A DNA stretch of 64,000 nt, taken from contig CM060733.1 in the NCBI GenBank assembly GCA_030704615.1, forward strand, positions 64,108,001 through 64,172,000, given 5' to 3'. Of the stretch, positions 32,171-44,020 are shown in pieces. A program made the translations under genes and the position numbers. The DNA is from Takakia lepidozioides (taxonomy: Eukaryota; Streptophyta; Takakiopsida; Takakiales; Takakiaceae). Within the stretch, counting starts at the first letter, position 1, and every line of letters starts with the position of its first letter. The notes under the pieces were generated by a model. That model worked only from the letters and a program-made list of their open reading frames with translations. It made no database searches and was not told the origin of the DNA.

Positions 32171-32395
32171 CGGCTGTCGCCTCCTGCGACACCCTGGCGT
32201 CGCATTGGACGACGAGTTTTTTTTTACTTGGGGGTCGCACCCCGCGACGGACAGCCGTCGCTGGGGGCGACGTGTTTTTTATTTACGGGGCCGGGGGTCG
32301 CAAGAAACGACGGCCAGCCATCGCAATCTTCATTTTTACATTTCAAAAAAGGGCGGGCGCAAGCGTGCGACGGCCGGGCGTCGCACGTGGGCGCC
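32170..32395. repeat. cluster of GC-rich hairpins with GTCGC/GCGAC arms
   Basis: Perfect hairpins include GCGACGG-ACAG-CCGTCGC at 32244-32261 and GTGCGACG-GCCGGG-CGTCGCAC at 32365-32386. Related imperfect ones lie near 32173-32205 and 32298-32325. They are separated by T- or A-rich tracts. The cluster is upstream of the minus-strand RING-like gene. Confidence 0.8.
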
Positions 32396-32780
32396 GCGCC
32401 CTTTTTTTTCCCTAAGTGCTTCAAGCATCTCTTTCCCCTCCCGTTTTCGTTTGCTCTTTGGAAGAGAGGTAGTTCAGAGAGTGGGGTTTAGGGTGGAGGA
32501 GAAACGCACTTGCTGCTGAGCCCGAGGTGGTCGCAAGGCCCCAAGGAGTTTGCCCCAACGCCCAGGTAAGCACCGCCTCCTCCCTCACTTTCTGTCTTTC
32601 TTTCTTGCCCTATGCACGGGCTGATGTCTCTCTCCCCTGTGTGGTAGGAACGTTGCGCAGAGGCGCGACCTAACGAGCTGAAGAGAGAGAGAGCCGTGGT
32701 GAGCGGGGGAGAGACGCCCTGCGGCGCGCGACAGCACCGCAGCAGCTCGCCGCGCCAGCTCGCTTCAAGCACTAGCAGCA
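32396..32780. other. CT-rich stretch, no gene called
   Basis: It begins with a T tract and continues CT- and GA-rich, with GAGAGAGAGA at ~32680. It might be a 5' leader of a plus-strand gene, but no supported coding frame follows. Confidence 0.35.
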
Positions 32781-33450
32781 GCAGAGGTACGTCAGGGAAA
32801 TTGCACTCTCCATTTCCTCTCTGCTTCTGTTTACTGTTCAAAGGTAGTCTTCCTGCCCTGACTTTAAATTTAGGTCTGGTGCCAAGAGTGGGATAGACCC
32901 TTGGGCGCATCCATGATGTCCTCCCCCATGTCACAGACTGGAAACAGGTTCAGGGAAGTTTTCTTCCTAACTTCATTTTCATTGGACAATTTTCTGGTAA
33001 CAGACATGGCTTTGGACACTACACTCTCTAAGTCAGGTTTATCTAGCAAGGTCAAGACTTGCGGGTCCAGATTCGAATCTCTTTTACTCTCTTCTCCCAG
33101 GGCTCACCCTGTTTGACAGGGCAAAGGGGCTGGGCTTTTGGCTCAACCTCGACTTTTTCAAAGTTAGTAAACAGAGGTACATGCACAATTCCCTTGATAG
33201 ATTTGAAGAGAGCGTCTCTTTGGTGAGAGAACCCCGGACAGTGTATCAGAAAATGAATAATGTCTTCAGGTTGCCCACAGACATGGTTGGACACTACAGC
33301 CTCTAAGTCAGATTTATCCAGCAGGGTGAAGACTTGCGGTTCTAGGTCCAGGTCCTTGAGAATCTCTTCTACTGTCTTCTACCAGGACTTAGCCTGTTTG
33401 ACAGGTCGGTGGGCGGTCCTGTTTCCAAGATATAGAGTCGATTAACTTAA
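32780..33450 (-). pseudogene. LINE ORF2 C-terminal fragment, copy 1
   Basis: The minus strand carries HFLIHCPGFSHQRDALFKS preceded by CGQPEDI (~33280-33200), the zinc-binding end of plant LINE ORF2 proteins. Other pieces (KKTSLNLFPVCDMGEDIMD, ~32965-32905) match the second copy at 33585-34152. Frames are broken. The stretch 32975-33015 is uninterrupted where copy 2 carries the 16-kb element. Confidence 0.7.
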
Positions 33451-33584
33451 GATATCTGATGTTGGACATATGTTGCAGCTAAACCCACCATCTGACCTTG
33501 AATTTATCTCGTCGGGAGCTTAAAAGAGAGCAGCACATAAGAGAGGGAGAGAGAGGGAGAGGGAGACATCAGGGGGCTGCTCAG
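33451..33584. other. LINE-flanking sequence with GAGAGG simple repeat
   Basis: GAGAGGGAGAGA repeats occur at 33541-33566; a similar junction follows the matching LINE piece at 50612. No gene. Confidence 0.4.
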
Positions 33585-34152
33585 TCACTCCCCCCCACAT
33601 TCTCTGTTTTTCTTTGTTGCCCCCTCTCTTGGGGAAACAAAAGGGACATAACCTACTTCTGTCAGGGGCTGACGTTGGTAGTAAGACTTACCTTCACATA
33701 TAGAATTAATCCGAGTTTTCCAGATATCCTCTACAAATCCCTTCACACAAGCATCAATCGGTTGTGTGTGAGATGCCCAAAAACTAGGCCTCAGAAGGGG
33801 CTGGGCTTTTGGCTCAGCCTCGACTTTTTCAAAGTTACTAAACAGAGGTACATGCACAATTCCCTTGATAGATTTGAAGAGAGCGTCTCTTTGGTGAGAG
33901 AACCCCGGACAGTGTATCAGAAAATGAGTATTGTCTTCAGATTGCCCACACAACGGGCAATTGCACTCTCCCTTTCCTCTCTGCTTCTGTTTGCTGTTCA
34001 AAAGTAGGCTTCCTGCCCTGAGTTTAAATTTCAGTCTAGTACCAAGAGTGGGTAGACCCTTGAGGTCATCCAAGATGTCCTCCCCCATGTCACTGACTGG
34101 AAACAAGTTCAGGGAAGTTTTTTTGCCTAACTTCATTTTCATCAGACAATCT
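33585..34152 (-). pseudogene. LINE ORF2 C-terminal fragment, copy 2, split by the 16-kb element
   Basis: The minus strand encodes LRAGSLLLNSKQKQRGKGE, CPLCGQSEDNTHFLIHCPG and SHQRDALFKSIKGIVHV, the CCHC region at the end of plant LINE ORF2. This copy reads open for about 180 codons. It stops at 34152, where the Tat/Athila-like LTR begins; its upstream part is on the far side at 50382-50612. The sequence after the zinc region (RPSFWASHTQPIDACVKGF) also fits an RT-element C-terminus. Confidence 0.75.
34148..34152. other. target-site duplication AATCT, left
   Basis: AATCT is repeated exactly at 50377-50381, right after the other LTR end. Confidence 0.88.
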
Positions 34153-35080
34153 TGTCGCGCGGCTTTTACTCACCCATCCCTTCGCTATTCGAGGCGGAAA
34201 CTCCAAGATTGAAGAGTTGGAAATCTCTAAGTACTCAGCCCGCGCAGAACAATCAGTCATGACCTACAGCTAGTGTATCATGGGGGTGTTTCCTATTTGT
34301 TTCCCTTTTGGTATTCATGTTAACTATCTTACCATTGATAATTAAGTATCAGTTTGCTTTATCAATCTATTGGATTCCATCAACTCATCCATTCATTCCA
34401 CAGCTTCACTCAGATCTCTCTACACAGTGTGTTTGTATCGTAAAAGTATCCGATTATGATTTATCAGGTATCAGGCCGAAGCCATTATGTCTCTAATCTC
34501 CTCTACAATATCATTACAGCCTTGCATATCTCAAGCATCTATTCATCATCTCTCTATCTTCACTTCCGTTCTTCATCTCTGCCCGATCCCCTCTCCTCTA
34601 TCACCAAGAAGTCCTCCTCCGAATGATATCCCTCAATTCCCCGTTTCTCCCTTTATCTTCCTCTCCGCGGTTCTAACCGTTTCCCTCACTAACCGTGTCT
34701 GTGAACTAACATGTTCCCTTCGCAGGTGTTGTTCCCCACAGTCGTTCCCTGTCCTACTCTTCGTTCCCTATGATCGTGACAGCTGTGTCAAGCTGTGACT
34801 GGCTGTGTGAAACTGTGACGGGCTGTGACTGGCTGTGCGACTGTGTTTGGCTGTGTCGGGCTATGACTGGCTGTGTGGCTGTGTCGGCTGTGTCTGCTGT
34901 GACGACTGTGACGGGCTGTGTTGGCTGTGTTGGCTGTGACGACTGTGACGGGCTGTGTAACCCCCTTCTACAGTGCGCTGCTGTCACCCCTAAGGCTCCT
35001 GTTGGTCTCAGTCTGTGCAAAAATTTAGGGTACCCTACAGATCTCGTATAAGTGTCTAAGTCCCCGACAGTCCTCTAACA
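34153..35080 (-). repeat. 3' LTR of the Tat/Athila-like element
   Basis: 928 bp, nearly identical to 49479-50376 apart from small indels. It contains a minisatellite of GGCTGTGAC-like units at 34785-34960. Confidence 0.92.
34780..34962. repeat. GGCTGTGAC minisatellite in the LTR
   Basis: About 18 short units of the type GGCTGTGAC/GGCTGTGTC run through this part of the LTR. The same unit type recurs at 39360-39600 inside the element and at 50112-50255 in the other LTR. Confidence 0.8.
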
Positions 35081-35104
35081 TTTACCCCTTCCCCCCTCAA
35101 AAAG
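35081..35104 (-). other. polypurine tract
   Basis: On the minus strand TTTTTGAGGGGGGAAGGGG plus TAAA lies immediately before the LTR start. This is the second-strand primer site and confirms the element's orientation. Confidence 0.85.
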
Positions 35105-35119
35105 CCGTGTCCTCACGGT

Positions 35120-38100
35120 TTACTGATTTCGACTAGCCAACCTTTGTGAGTGAGCACCTTCTTGACGTTGAGAGTTTCGTGGCGGACTGTGTGTACGAGC
35201 CCGAGGTCTGTCTCTGGTTGACGGAGATGGTTGATCACTACCTGGATAAGTGAGGCCCTCTGGAGGCTGATATCGAGGTAATCTTTCCGGCATAGGAGAT
35301 CCCCTTCGCTTCTTCTCTTCCATCTGAATTGCATAGTCTTCTCCCATGTCAAAAGAATTCGGTGAAGAAACAGTTGTATCAGAATCCTCATCGCCTCTCA
35401 GGTGTTTTAATTTTCGAACTTTTTGTGGAATCATCTGGGGCATACAATGTTGTCCTACCATGTCTGGAAGTTTGTATTTTACAACTTGGTGTAACCGCTG
35501 AACAGCAAAATTGGTGTAGACACTGAGCTCCTTGTCTGTCCAGGTGAGTGGGGTACCAATTACTGGTGCAGCGTGCAAGTACTTCCATGCCACATGTCCC
35601 TTATAGAAAATGTCATCAATGCCGAATTTCTGTGTTGACAAATGGTTGCAGGCCGCTTGAAACCATGAACGAATTTGAGAATCCTTTTGCATCATAACTT
35701 TTGGGTCATATAGGTACATATGAGGTGGCACCGAAGGTAATACCCAATGATCTCCACTGGAATAACTCAGAAAGCGTGTTTGCATCTTTTGTTGCTCAAT
35801 GTGGTAACGTACCAGAAAACAAGCAGCGTAGTATAACCCGCACCCCATGACAATACTTGCTATCTCCTTGGTCTTGGTATAAATGAGTCCATGTACAACC
35901 TGGAAAGCAATCAATTCCCTCAACATGGTACCTGCCTCGTGCCAGTATTGTGCAAAGTGATGATCTTCAATATGTCGATTGTTCGGAAGAACTTTAGTCC
36001 TAGTTGCCACTGGCAGCCAAATACGCATGATTTGGTAGTAATGTGCGAATGACTGCGGAGGACTAAATTCTTTCCAAGCCAAATCCAACATGATGGGAAT
36101 TGGTTGAAGGGCATAATCATAGCCCTACTGTACTCCCTTGCAGCTGGAGTTTTAGGTGGGTTAAAAGCGGCATTGCCCCATACCTCCGGCTGTAGTGGCT
36201 GTGGTGTGGTTGTAGTAACCACAGGTTCAGCTACTGGTACAGTGACTTGTTGTGGTGGGTGGTACTGGCTCTTGTATCATTGGCATCTCCTGCACCTCCT
36301 GTGAAGACTGAAAAGCCAAAGTTCTGGCTTGTAAATAAGAAGCCATTAGCTGTTCCTGAGGGATATAGACTCTTTGGTCGATGTTTGAAGTGAGGTCTTC
36401 CACTTGAGTCTGGAGTCCGTCTACATCCTCTTGTAACTCTGCTATCCTACTATAGACATTGTCTATAGTAGTTGTGGCAATGTTCTGCACCTGCAGCCTG
36501 AGCTCATTCATCTCGCTTTGGGTGAGCTTCCGTGGTGCTTTGCCCTCTACTGGCCCTTGTGCTAACCAGACCTGCATAAGGCTGTTATCCACTAAGTTGC
36601 TTGTGGTTCCCCTGAGAGTTTTCTCCTCTCTTAGCTTGTACAATTCCAACTGCTGTTGTAAAGCCTCCATGCGCTTCGCCTGAGGTTCAACCAATTGCGC
36701 ATAAGCAGCAAGTAGATTATTGGCTTCCTTCCAAGCCTTGTTATTGACTGCGATTTCATTTTTATTGGCCATGATGGTTTGTTGCAACTCCACGATGTGC
36801 TTCTCTTGATCAGCTTCAATCTGCCTGTATTGCTTGAAAGTATCTTCATTGCGACAGATTGTATTCTTCATATCGACAATGAGCTTCATTTGCTCAACAT
36901 TCTCTTCTTCTGCCTTCGTACATTTTTCCGCTTGACTGTTTATTTTTTTTGTAGATTGGTCAAGCATAGTTGTAAATGTAGCACATTGTATCGCCATCCT
37001 GTTATGCACTGTCTGCAACTCCGTATGTAGTGCATTCAGTTCTTGCAACTTGCTTTCATGCTGCACCTGCATTTGGTATAGCTGTTGCTTATGTGCTTCG
37101 TGCAACTGGTCTTGCGCGAGGCCTGCCTCAATCAATTGTTGCTTGGCCAATTGCAAAGCCATTTCTGTATTTCCCAAGTCCTGCTTCATCTTGAGAGTGA
37201 CCTCTTCATCGACCTTGTTTGCACACTCAGTGGCAAGTCGAGCCTCAAACTCCTTCCTGAGTTCCTCTTTCAAGGCTGTCAATTGGGTAATTGGAACATG
37301 GGATTTGACATAAGTCCCCAACAAATTAAGTGTCCTGCCTATGGAACTCATCAGCATTGCCTGTTGAGGGTCATCATGGTGAGGTTGTTGCTGTTCCTCC
37401 TGATCTTCAACAGTGTGATGTCTCACTAACCATTCAGGCCATTGTCCCACTGGATTTTCTTCCTGAACTACTTCATCTATCACCGGTGCTACAGTGTCAT
37501 GACCTTCCGCCTGTGGTACCTCCGACACAGGTGTGTGTATTATATGCACCTCAGGATTTCCCTTGGGCAACTGTTGCACCTCTGGGATTTCTGTCTCCTT
37601 GACCAGACCAGAATATTCATAGAGAAGGTCCCCCTTCTCTATTTCTGCCACTATCTGTTCTGTAGTTGGAATATCTAACCCTTCACTTTCCAAATCAATT
37701 ATTTCTGGTTGAGCTGCATGGATAACTTGTGACCTTGTGACAAGTCGTTCAGGTGGCTGTGATGGTTGTGATGCAGAAGTAACTTCCTCCTCCCTCTCTG
37801 AAGGTCCTGCTTCCAGTAATAGCATTTCTCTGTGCTGCTGTGCCCCTTCCTGGCCATGAGCTTGGGAAACATTATCATGCGGAATCCGTGAAGCCAGTGG
37901 ATCCGCCACTACAGTCTTTCCCCGTCTCTGCCTCTTAGTCTCGGGTTGCCCTGCTAGTCCACCCTCACTGTGTGAAGAGCCTTGCTCTTCCATTGCAGTT
38001 GTTTCTGGCTCAAACACTCCCATTTCCTTTCTTACTTGCGCATTAAGTATGCCAGAATCAAGGATTATTTGAGCAATGATTGGGCCAGACACTATTATAG

Positions 38101-39144
38101 GAGACTTTGCGGTAGTACCTTGTAATCTTTTCATCTCCTCTACCAGTGCGTTGTACATTATGTCCGCCCATTGTACCTCTCGTCCCTTCAGGCCTTTGAG
38201 TATTTCCTCCGTGAAGGATCTGCTCAAATACTGTTGGTTCTGTTTCATGGCAATCAGAACGTTCAATACCTGGCCTACCTCTTTTAACCCTGGGTACACA
38301 GCCTTGGTACAAGCATAACCCTGAGTTTTAAAGAAACTCCCTTCTTGGAATAAGTCCTCTATTTGCAGTCTTGCCCTGTGTTGCTCCACATGCACCTGAC
38401 CTGCTGGCAATCGAAACAATTGCTGGAGGTATAGGGGAGTAATCATTAATTCAACTCCCTTCACCGTTGTTGTTCATGTCCTTGGCTCAAAGTTCTGCAA
38501 AAATTGTAACATGTACTGTCTATGGTGTAGTGTCCAATCTAGGCTTTGCAATCCTTGCAATCTCAGCTCCTCCAGTATCTGTATCGCCTGTGGGGTAGCA
38601 ATTGTTTGTTTCTGCAGAATCGTGGTGCTCTTCACCCTGATTTCCTCTATGCCTCTCACTCTCTTCATTTTAGACTCACCGAACTGTTTGGCTGTAACAA
38701 CTGTAGGAATGCCTGTAGTGCACAAAGCATAAACGTATGGTTGCTGCAGAAAGCTATGGGTAATTTCTTGTAAGCCTGCGGGGCTTGCAAGCATCGCTCA
38801 AGAGAAAAGCTCCGCTCTGTCCTTTCGTGTCTATGCCACTGCGTAAGTAATATTGCGAGCGTATAGTCTGTTAGTTCCTCCATAGTTTCCAAGGTATAAC
38901 ATTGATGGTCTGTCCTGTCGAGACGCCCGTTACTCAGAACGACGCCGCCTCTTGCGCTCAATTTCCCTCCATTTTCTTGATCCTTTCTCTGGTTTTCTAT
39001 TGGCTGTATCCGCTGTGACTGGATTTTAGATTTTATCTTCTTTAGTGGACTTTCCCTGTTGGATAGTCCACTAGGATCACACATGTGACAAGAATTCGGC
39101 TTTTCTGTACTTGCCGTTCGTTCCGTTTCCCTTTCCGTACTCAT
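35120..39144 (-). pseudogene. extra ORF between integrase and 3' LTR, coiled-coil protein
   Basis: Minus-strand pieces line up head to tail: 39144-38665 (MSTERETERTASTEKPN start, TLAILLTQWHRHERTERSF), 38794-38474, 38464-36227 (745 codons), then 36222-36110 and 36091-35120. A single TGA at 38474-38476 separates the second and third pieces in the same frame; other joins need frameshifts. Together they span about 1,340 codons. The central part is rich in Gln, Glu and Lys with heptad-like runs (EKHIVELQQTIMANKNEIA), suggesting long coiled coils. The last part is more globular (HYYQIMRIWLP, YLHAAPVIGTPLTW) and ends in a basic Ser/Pro/Arg tail. No membrane segment, signal peptide or fusion peptide is seen, so it is not an obvious envelope gene. 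Function unknown. Confidence 0.75.
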
Positions 39145-39343
39145 TAATGGGCCCGCCTTTCATCCCTTTTGACGGCCGTTCTTGTCCTCTTTCTTTTTGA
39201 CATCTGTCCTTGCACTTCATTCTCGGCTGTGTGTCGCGCCCTGACCTCCACGTGTCTATTTTTAAAGTAATTTCCGTTTCCTCTTCCTTCAGCCATTTTC
39301 CTGAAGTTATTATGTGTCCACTTGTCACTGATTCTATGGATCG

Positions 39344-39600
39344 TGTAACTTTAGTAGGCTGTGTTGAGCTGTGACAGGCTGTGTCATACTGTGTTACGCT
39401 GTGATAGGCTGTGATGCACTGTGGTAAGCTGTGATAGGCCGTGACACGCTGTGGTAGGTTGTGATAGGCTGTGCTTTGCCTTGATGGGCTGTGATTGGCT
39501 GTGCTTTGCCTTGATGGACTGTGATTGGCTGTGCTTTGCCTGATGGGCTGTATTGGCTGTGTTTTGCCTTGATGGGCTGTGATTGGCTGTGTCACGTTTG
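39344..39600. repeat. internal GGCTGTGAT minisatellite
   Basis: Units such as GGCTGTGATTGGCTGTG and TTTGCCTTGATGGGCTGTG repeat here. The unit resembles the minisatellite of the LTRs. It lies after the integrase C-terminus and before the extra ORF. Confidence 0.8.
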
Positions 39601-39679
39601 TTTTGCCCGCCCTGGTCATATATGCTGGGCCTAGCGACAAGTGTTCCATACTCCGTTCGTAACACTGGTGCAGCCCGTG

Positions 39680-40869
39680 ACTGCTCTTGCGGTTCAACAT
39701 GCAAATCATGCTGCAAGGGTTTGTCATGGATACCACTGTACCCCTTCAACTTATTTGCATTGACTCTTCCCAGCATTTCTTTGTTAATGGTTTGTAACAT
39801 GGCGGTGTTGTTATCATACATCTTTTGTATGACATAAGGTCCTTTCCACGGTGATTTAAGCTTAGAAGCTTGAATCTTTCCTTTTTTCTGCAACCATAGA
39901 ACCAAATCCCCCGTCTTAAAAGTCTTTAACTTGCCTTCATCAAACTGTTCCTTTCGCTTCATCTGAATTCTGGTCATATTATCAGCTGCATCAGCACGTA
40001 CTTCTTCCACATGGTATAATTCATGTTTCCTGACCTTGATGGAGTCTTGCAATTCCATTCTTTTCCCCACTCCGTTCTCATGGTAGGTAACAGGAATTCC
40101 ACTAGAAGTAAGGCTTCCATACCATAAACTAATTGGAATGGTGTATACTTAGTGGTGACTTATATGAAGTCCTGTATGACCACAAAGCTGTCAGCAGCTT
40201 CGTATCCCAATCCGTTCTGTTTGCATTGACTATCTTAGCCCAAGATAGTACATAGTATTTTGTTGGTAGCCTCTGCCTGCCCATTACCCTGTGGGTAATA
40301 TGTTGTACTCTTTCTATGCACAATCATAAACTCTTTAGTCAACAACTCAATGGTCTCATTCATGAAGTGACTTCCTTGATCACTGATAAATTCTAAGGGA
40401 CAGCCAAATCGTGTAAGTATGTTCTCGTACAGAACCTTGCTGTGGACTTGGCTGTGTTGTCCCTCAAAGCTTTAGCTTCCACCCACTTTGTAGTATAATC
40501 AGTGGCTGTAATTATGTACCTGTTTCGTGTATTCTTGGATGGTGGGTTAATTGGTCCAACAAAGTCTAGTCCCCATTTCTGAAATGGTTCCGTAGGCATT
40601 GTAGGATGCAAGGCCATCCTTCCAGATCTCTGCAAAGGTCCTAGCCTCTGACATTCATCACACTTCTGACAATACTCGTGTACATCTTTGAACAAAGTAG
40701 GCCACCAGTATCCTGCGAGTAGTATCTTTCTACTGGTAGTCTCTTCTCCAAAATGACCTCCAGCCACTCCTTTATGAACTTCCGCCAAAACTTTATTTAC
40801 TTCATGGTGGTACAAGCATCGTTTTAGTACTCCATCAGGTCCTAACTTATACATTCTGCTTCCTACCAT
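39680..40869 (-). pseudogene. pol: Tat/Athila-like integrase
   Basis: Minus strand: zinc domain with [14 protein letters not shown], then [11 protein letters not shown] (~40800-40640); core with aspartates in [10 protein letters not shown] (~40560) and FISDQGSHF (~40385), and the glutamate in GNGQAEATNK (~40280); C-terminal GPYVIQKMYDN (~39840). A frame change lies near 40393 and stops near 40250 and 40130, so the protein is not intact. Spacing of the three acidic residues is normal. No chromodomain follows; the extra ORF comes after a minisatellite. Confidence 0.88.
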
Positions 40870-41038
40870 AGTATAAGGTAAAGCTTTGATAGCGATTCTC
40901 TTCCTCTGCTCCTTACCATAACTAGGTGGGCACTGACCATGAGCAAGGTAGTATCTGATTGGCCACTGCCAATCTAACCAGTCATCTGCATTCCCTGCAC
41001 CTCCACTGCAAAGAGACTCGCATCTGGTAATTGATCAT

Positions 41039-42419
41039 CTATTCCTGTGGCTGGTTCTCCTGTTGACAACGTGACAAATGATCCGCCACAAGATGCAGTC
41101 TTCCAGGCTTGTAAACAACCTCGAACTCAAACTCGTGCAAGATTATCAACCATCTTGCTATTCTTCCGCTTATCAGAGGTTTGTTTCCCAGGTATATCAG
41201 AGCCTGGTGATCCACATAGAACATAAACTTCTTGCCCAACAGGTAATGCCTGAATTTCTTCACTGCATAGATCATTGCCAATGCTTCTCTTTCCGTTGTG
41301 TATAGTTCCTCTCAGCACTGTTCATCAACCGGCTAGCATAGTACACAGGTGAATCTATATTCCCTGTAACATTCTGGGCTAACACCGCTCCCAACGCTTC
41401 TCCTGATGCATCGCAGTGAACATGGAATACTACATGCCAGTGAGGGTTAATCAGCACAGGTGTAGTTGTTACTGACAGTGTAAGTTCCTCAAATGCCTGT
41501 TGACATTCAGCTGTCCAGGCAAACACTGCATCTTTCTTCAGTAGTTTGCTCAATGGTGCTGCTATTTGTGCATACCTTTTGACAAATCTCCTGTAATAAC
41601 TGGTTTGCCCAAGGAATCTCCGTAGACTTTTAACATTCACTGGTGGTGGAGAGGCTTTAATGGACTCTGTCTTTCTGGGATCCACAAGGAGTCCCTTCTT
41701 ACACACAATGTGTCCCAGAAGCACCCCTGAGTTCACACAGAAAGTACACTTCTCTGGATTCAGGCCCAGACCTCTCATCCTGCATCTGGCCAAACATAAC
41801 TCCAATTTATGCAAGTGCTCACTCTTAGAGCTGTACACACTGAAATCATCCAAGAATACCTGCATGAAATCATCCAGATACTCATGAAAAGATTCACTTA
41901 TCACTCTTGAAAGGTCGCTGGTGCATTACAAAGTCCAAAGGGCATGACTTTGTATGCATAAGCCCCCAGTCTGTGATGAAAGCTGTTTTCCCTTGGTCTT
42001 CTTCTGCCACTTGCACTTGATTATAACCACTGAAGCCATCCATGAATGAGTACATCTCATGGCCTGCCACAGTGTCTAATACTGCTTCTGTGAATGGCAA
42101 AGGGAAAGGATCTTTCTTTGTACAAGCATTCAGCTTCTTATAGTTCACACATACTCTTAGTTTTGCCATTCTTCTTGGGAACTATAACAATGGGTGACAA
42201 CCAAGTTGTATACTCTATTGGGTATATAAACTTAGCCTCAGCCAACTTCTTTATCTCTTCTCCAACCTTCTGTGCGTAGTTGGGATTCATTCTATACCGC
42301 GCCTGCTTGATTGGTACTGACCCTAGTTCCAGTTCAATCTTATGCTGACAGACTTCAGGTGGTATCCCTTTTAGATCCTCATAGCTCCAAGCAAATACAT
42401 CTCTGTATTTGATGAACAA
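41039..42419 (-). pseudogene. pol: Tat/Athila-like RT and RNase H, better preserved unit
   Basis: Minus strand: FIKYRDVFAWSYEDLKGI starts the RT region at ~42419; then LSPIVIVPKKNGKT, RVCVNYKKLNACTKKD and PFPLPF; the catalytic motif reads FLDDFSVYS at ~41855; RNase H has FHVHCDASGEALGAVLAQN (~41440-41385), then the KFMFYVDHQALIYL block (~41235) and HLVADHLSRCQ end (~41070). Frame changes occur at ~42175, ~41910 and ~41300. This is the typical order for gypsy elements. Confidence 0.88.
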
Positions 42420-42689
42420 GCTTTAGCTTCTTCGAAGAATTCCGGCTCCAAATCAGCTCCTACTTTCACCATCCTCGGTTCCTCCTTAGTTCCCACATTT
42501 ACTTCTCTCACCTGCTCATCAGCTGTGATTGTCCAACCAGTCACCACTTCATCCTGTAAGCTCACAGTGGCTGGTTCTTCTAGGATTTTATTTCCCTTCT
42601 CTTTCTTCATAGAAATGTGATGGGTAAATGCTGGTTTCCTCTTCAGTTGGTGTTGCTGTCACTACACCACAGCAGATACCTCTCAAACA

Positions 42690-43240
42690 ACTTAGGCTTT
42701 CCAGCCGCATCTCTGCAACCTGCTCCCACTCTGGGTGTGCAGCAAATAGGGTAGCTTCCTGCTCCTCATCCAGTCCTCCTCTCCAGTCATACTCTCTGAC
42801 TCCTCGAGGTCTTCTTGTAGTAGGTAATCTACTAGATTTCTTTGTGGTAATTTGTATCTCGTGTATCCCATTATGCACGGTAGTAACTGAGAATTCCAGT
42901 CATGGAATACCCTGGCCTGTTTCAGCCACGGACGTCCCAATAATAAGAGTAAGCCTCCATGACTTATCCATTTTTAATACAGTTACTGTGATCATAAAGA
43001 TCATTTTCTGTATCTGTATCTTAACTCCTCTTATTAATCCCAATGGCTGCACACTTCTTTGATCTGCCATTGTTACTGTAAATGGGGCTGGTTTCATGTT
43101 ACTTAGACCAAGCTTCTTCCTTAATTGGTCTGTCATGATATTTACTCCAGAACCACCATCTATCAGTACATCAGTTAGTTCTGTGCTTCCAATTCTCAAT
43201 TGGATACTGGCATAGAATCATCAAAGTCCATGACTGGTTT
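42690..43240 (-). pseudogene. pro: Tat/Athila-like protease, unit a
   Basis: The motif VLIDGGSGVNIM at about 43175-43135 is the DxGS active site of this branch's proteases, followed by a second conserved block IIGTSVAETGQG or, in unit b, PIIGRPWLKQARVFHDWN. It sits upstream of RT in the expected order. The frame is broken near 42940. Confidence 0.8.
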
Positions 43241-44020
43241 CTCGCCCTTCCGGCTTCACATATAACTGGTCACCTTGCTGTTCAGGTCTGTGTTTCCTGT
43301 CTCTTGGGCAATTCGATGATTGCTTGATACAGCCTGTGCCTACAATAAGGTGCCACAGCTAATAGCTGTCCAATGGTAATTTCTGCTTTGGTCTGACAAT
43401 TACTTCGCTAAAGTCTCTTCATTACTTTGCATGTCTGTAATCTTCTTTTCCTTTCTTCCTCACTCCCTTCTTTTCTCCATCCGAATCAGAGGAATCTGCC
43501 ACAGGAATATAGTACTCTTTTGCATTTCCCTTATAGTATCTGCAACTTCCTTGTGCAGTTCCTTCTCATCTTTCCAAGTCTCTTCATCTTCAGGCATATC
43601 ATGTCACTTCCAGTCTCATCTTCTTCCTCTTCACTGGAGGTATTAGTTGGCTTTACTTCTGTTACTACTCATTGTACTTACTTCTGGTTTACAACACATG
43701 GGCCTAACCATGTGAGCTGCCACCAACTGGCACTCATTCAACAGGAGTCTATCATCTCATTTGGTGTCTTATCAGATATGAACAGGCTGCCTTGCGAGTG
43801 TCTGGCTGATTAAAATAGTAACAAGCCTCTTCACCATGGGTCCTCGCCCTTGGTCTGTTCTTGGATTATTATAATCCTGATTCTGGGTGGTAATTCCCCC
43901 TTGGATTACCCTGATAGGGTTGCCTCATGGAATTTCCTTGGTAATTCCCTCTTGAATTACCTCTCCTTCCATGCCATTGTCTATAACCACCAGACCTACC
44001 ATAGTGGTCCTGATCATGTT

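Larger units (their letters stand above)
40862..44020 (-). repeat. tandem duplication, unit a
   Basis: A 3.16-kb block carrying zinc knuckle, protease, RT and RNase H sequence. It is repeated at 44021-47179 in the same orientation. The junction at 44021 has CCTACCATAG in both flanks, so 10 bp of microhomology. The part from 40862 to about 43200 is clean; the rest differs from unit b by many single-base indels. Confidence 0.85.

Noticed and set aside
32205-32519. Coding frame through the GC-rich hairpin cluster
   Set aside because: Frames are open on both strands because of the repeated GTCGC/GCGAC units; looks like repeat sequence.
36227-38464. Envelope gene in the Tat/Athila-like element
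   Set aside because: No signal peptide, membrane segment or cleavage site is visible; only coiled-coil and low-complexity features.
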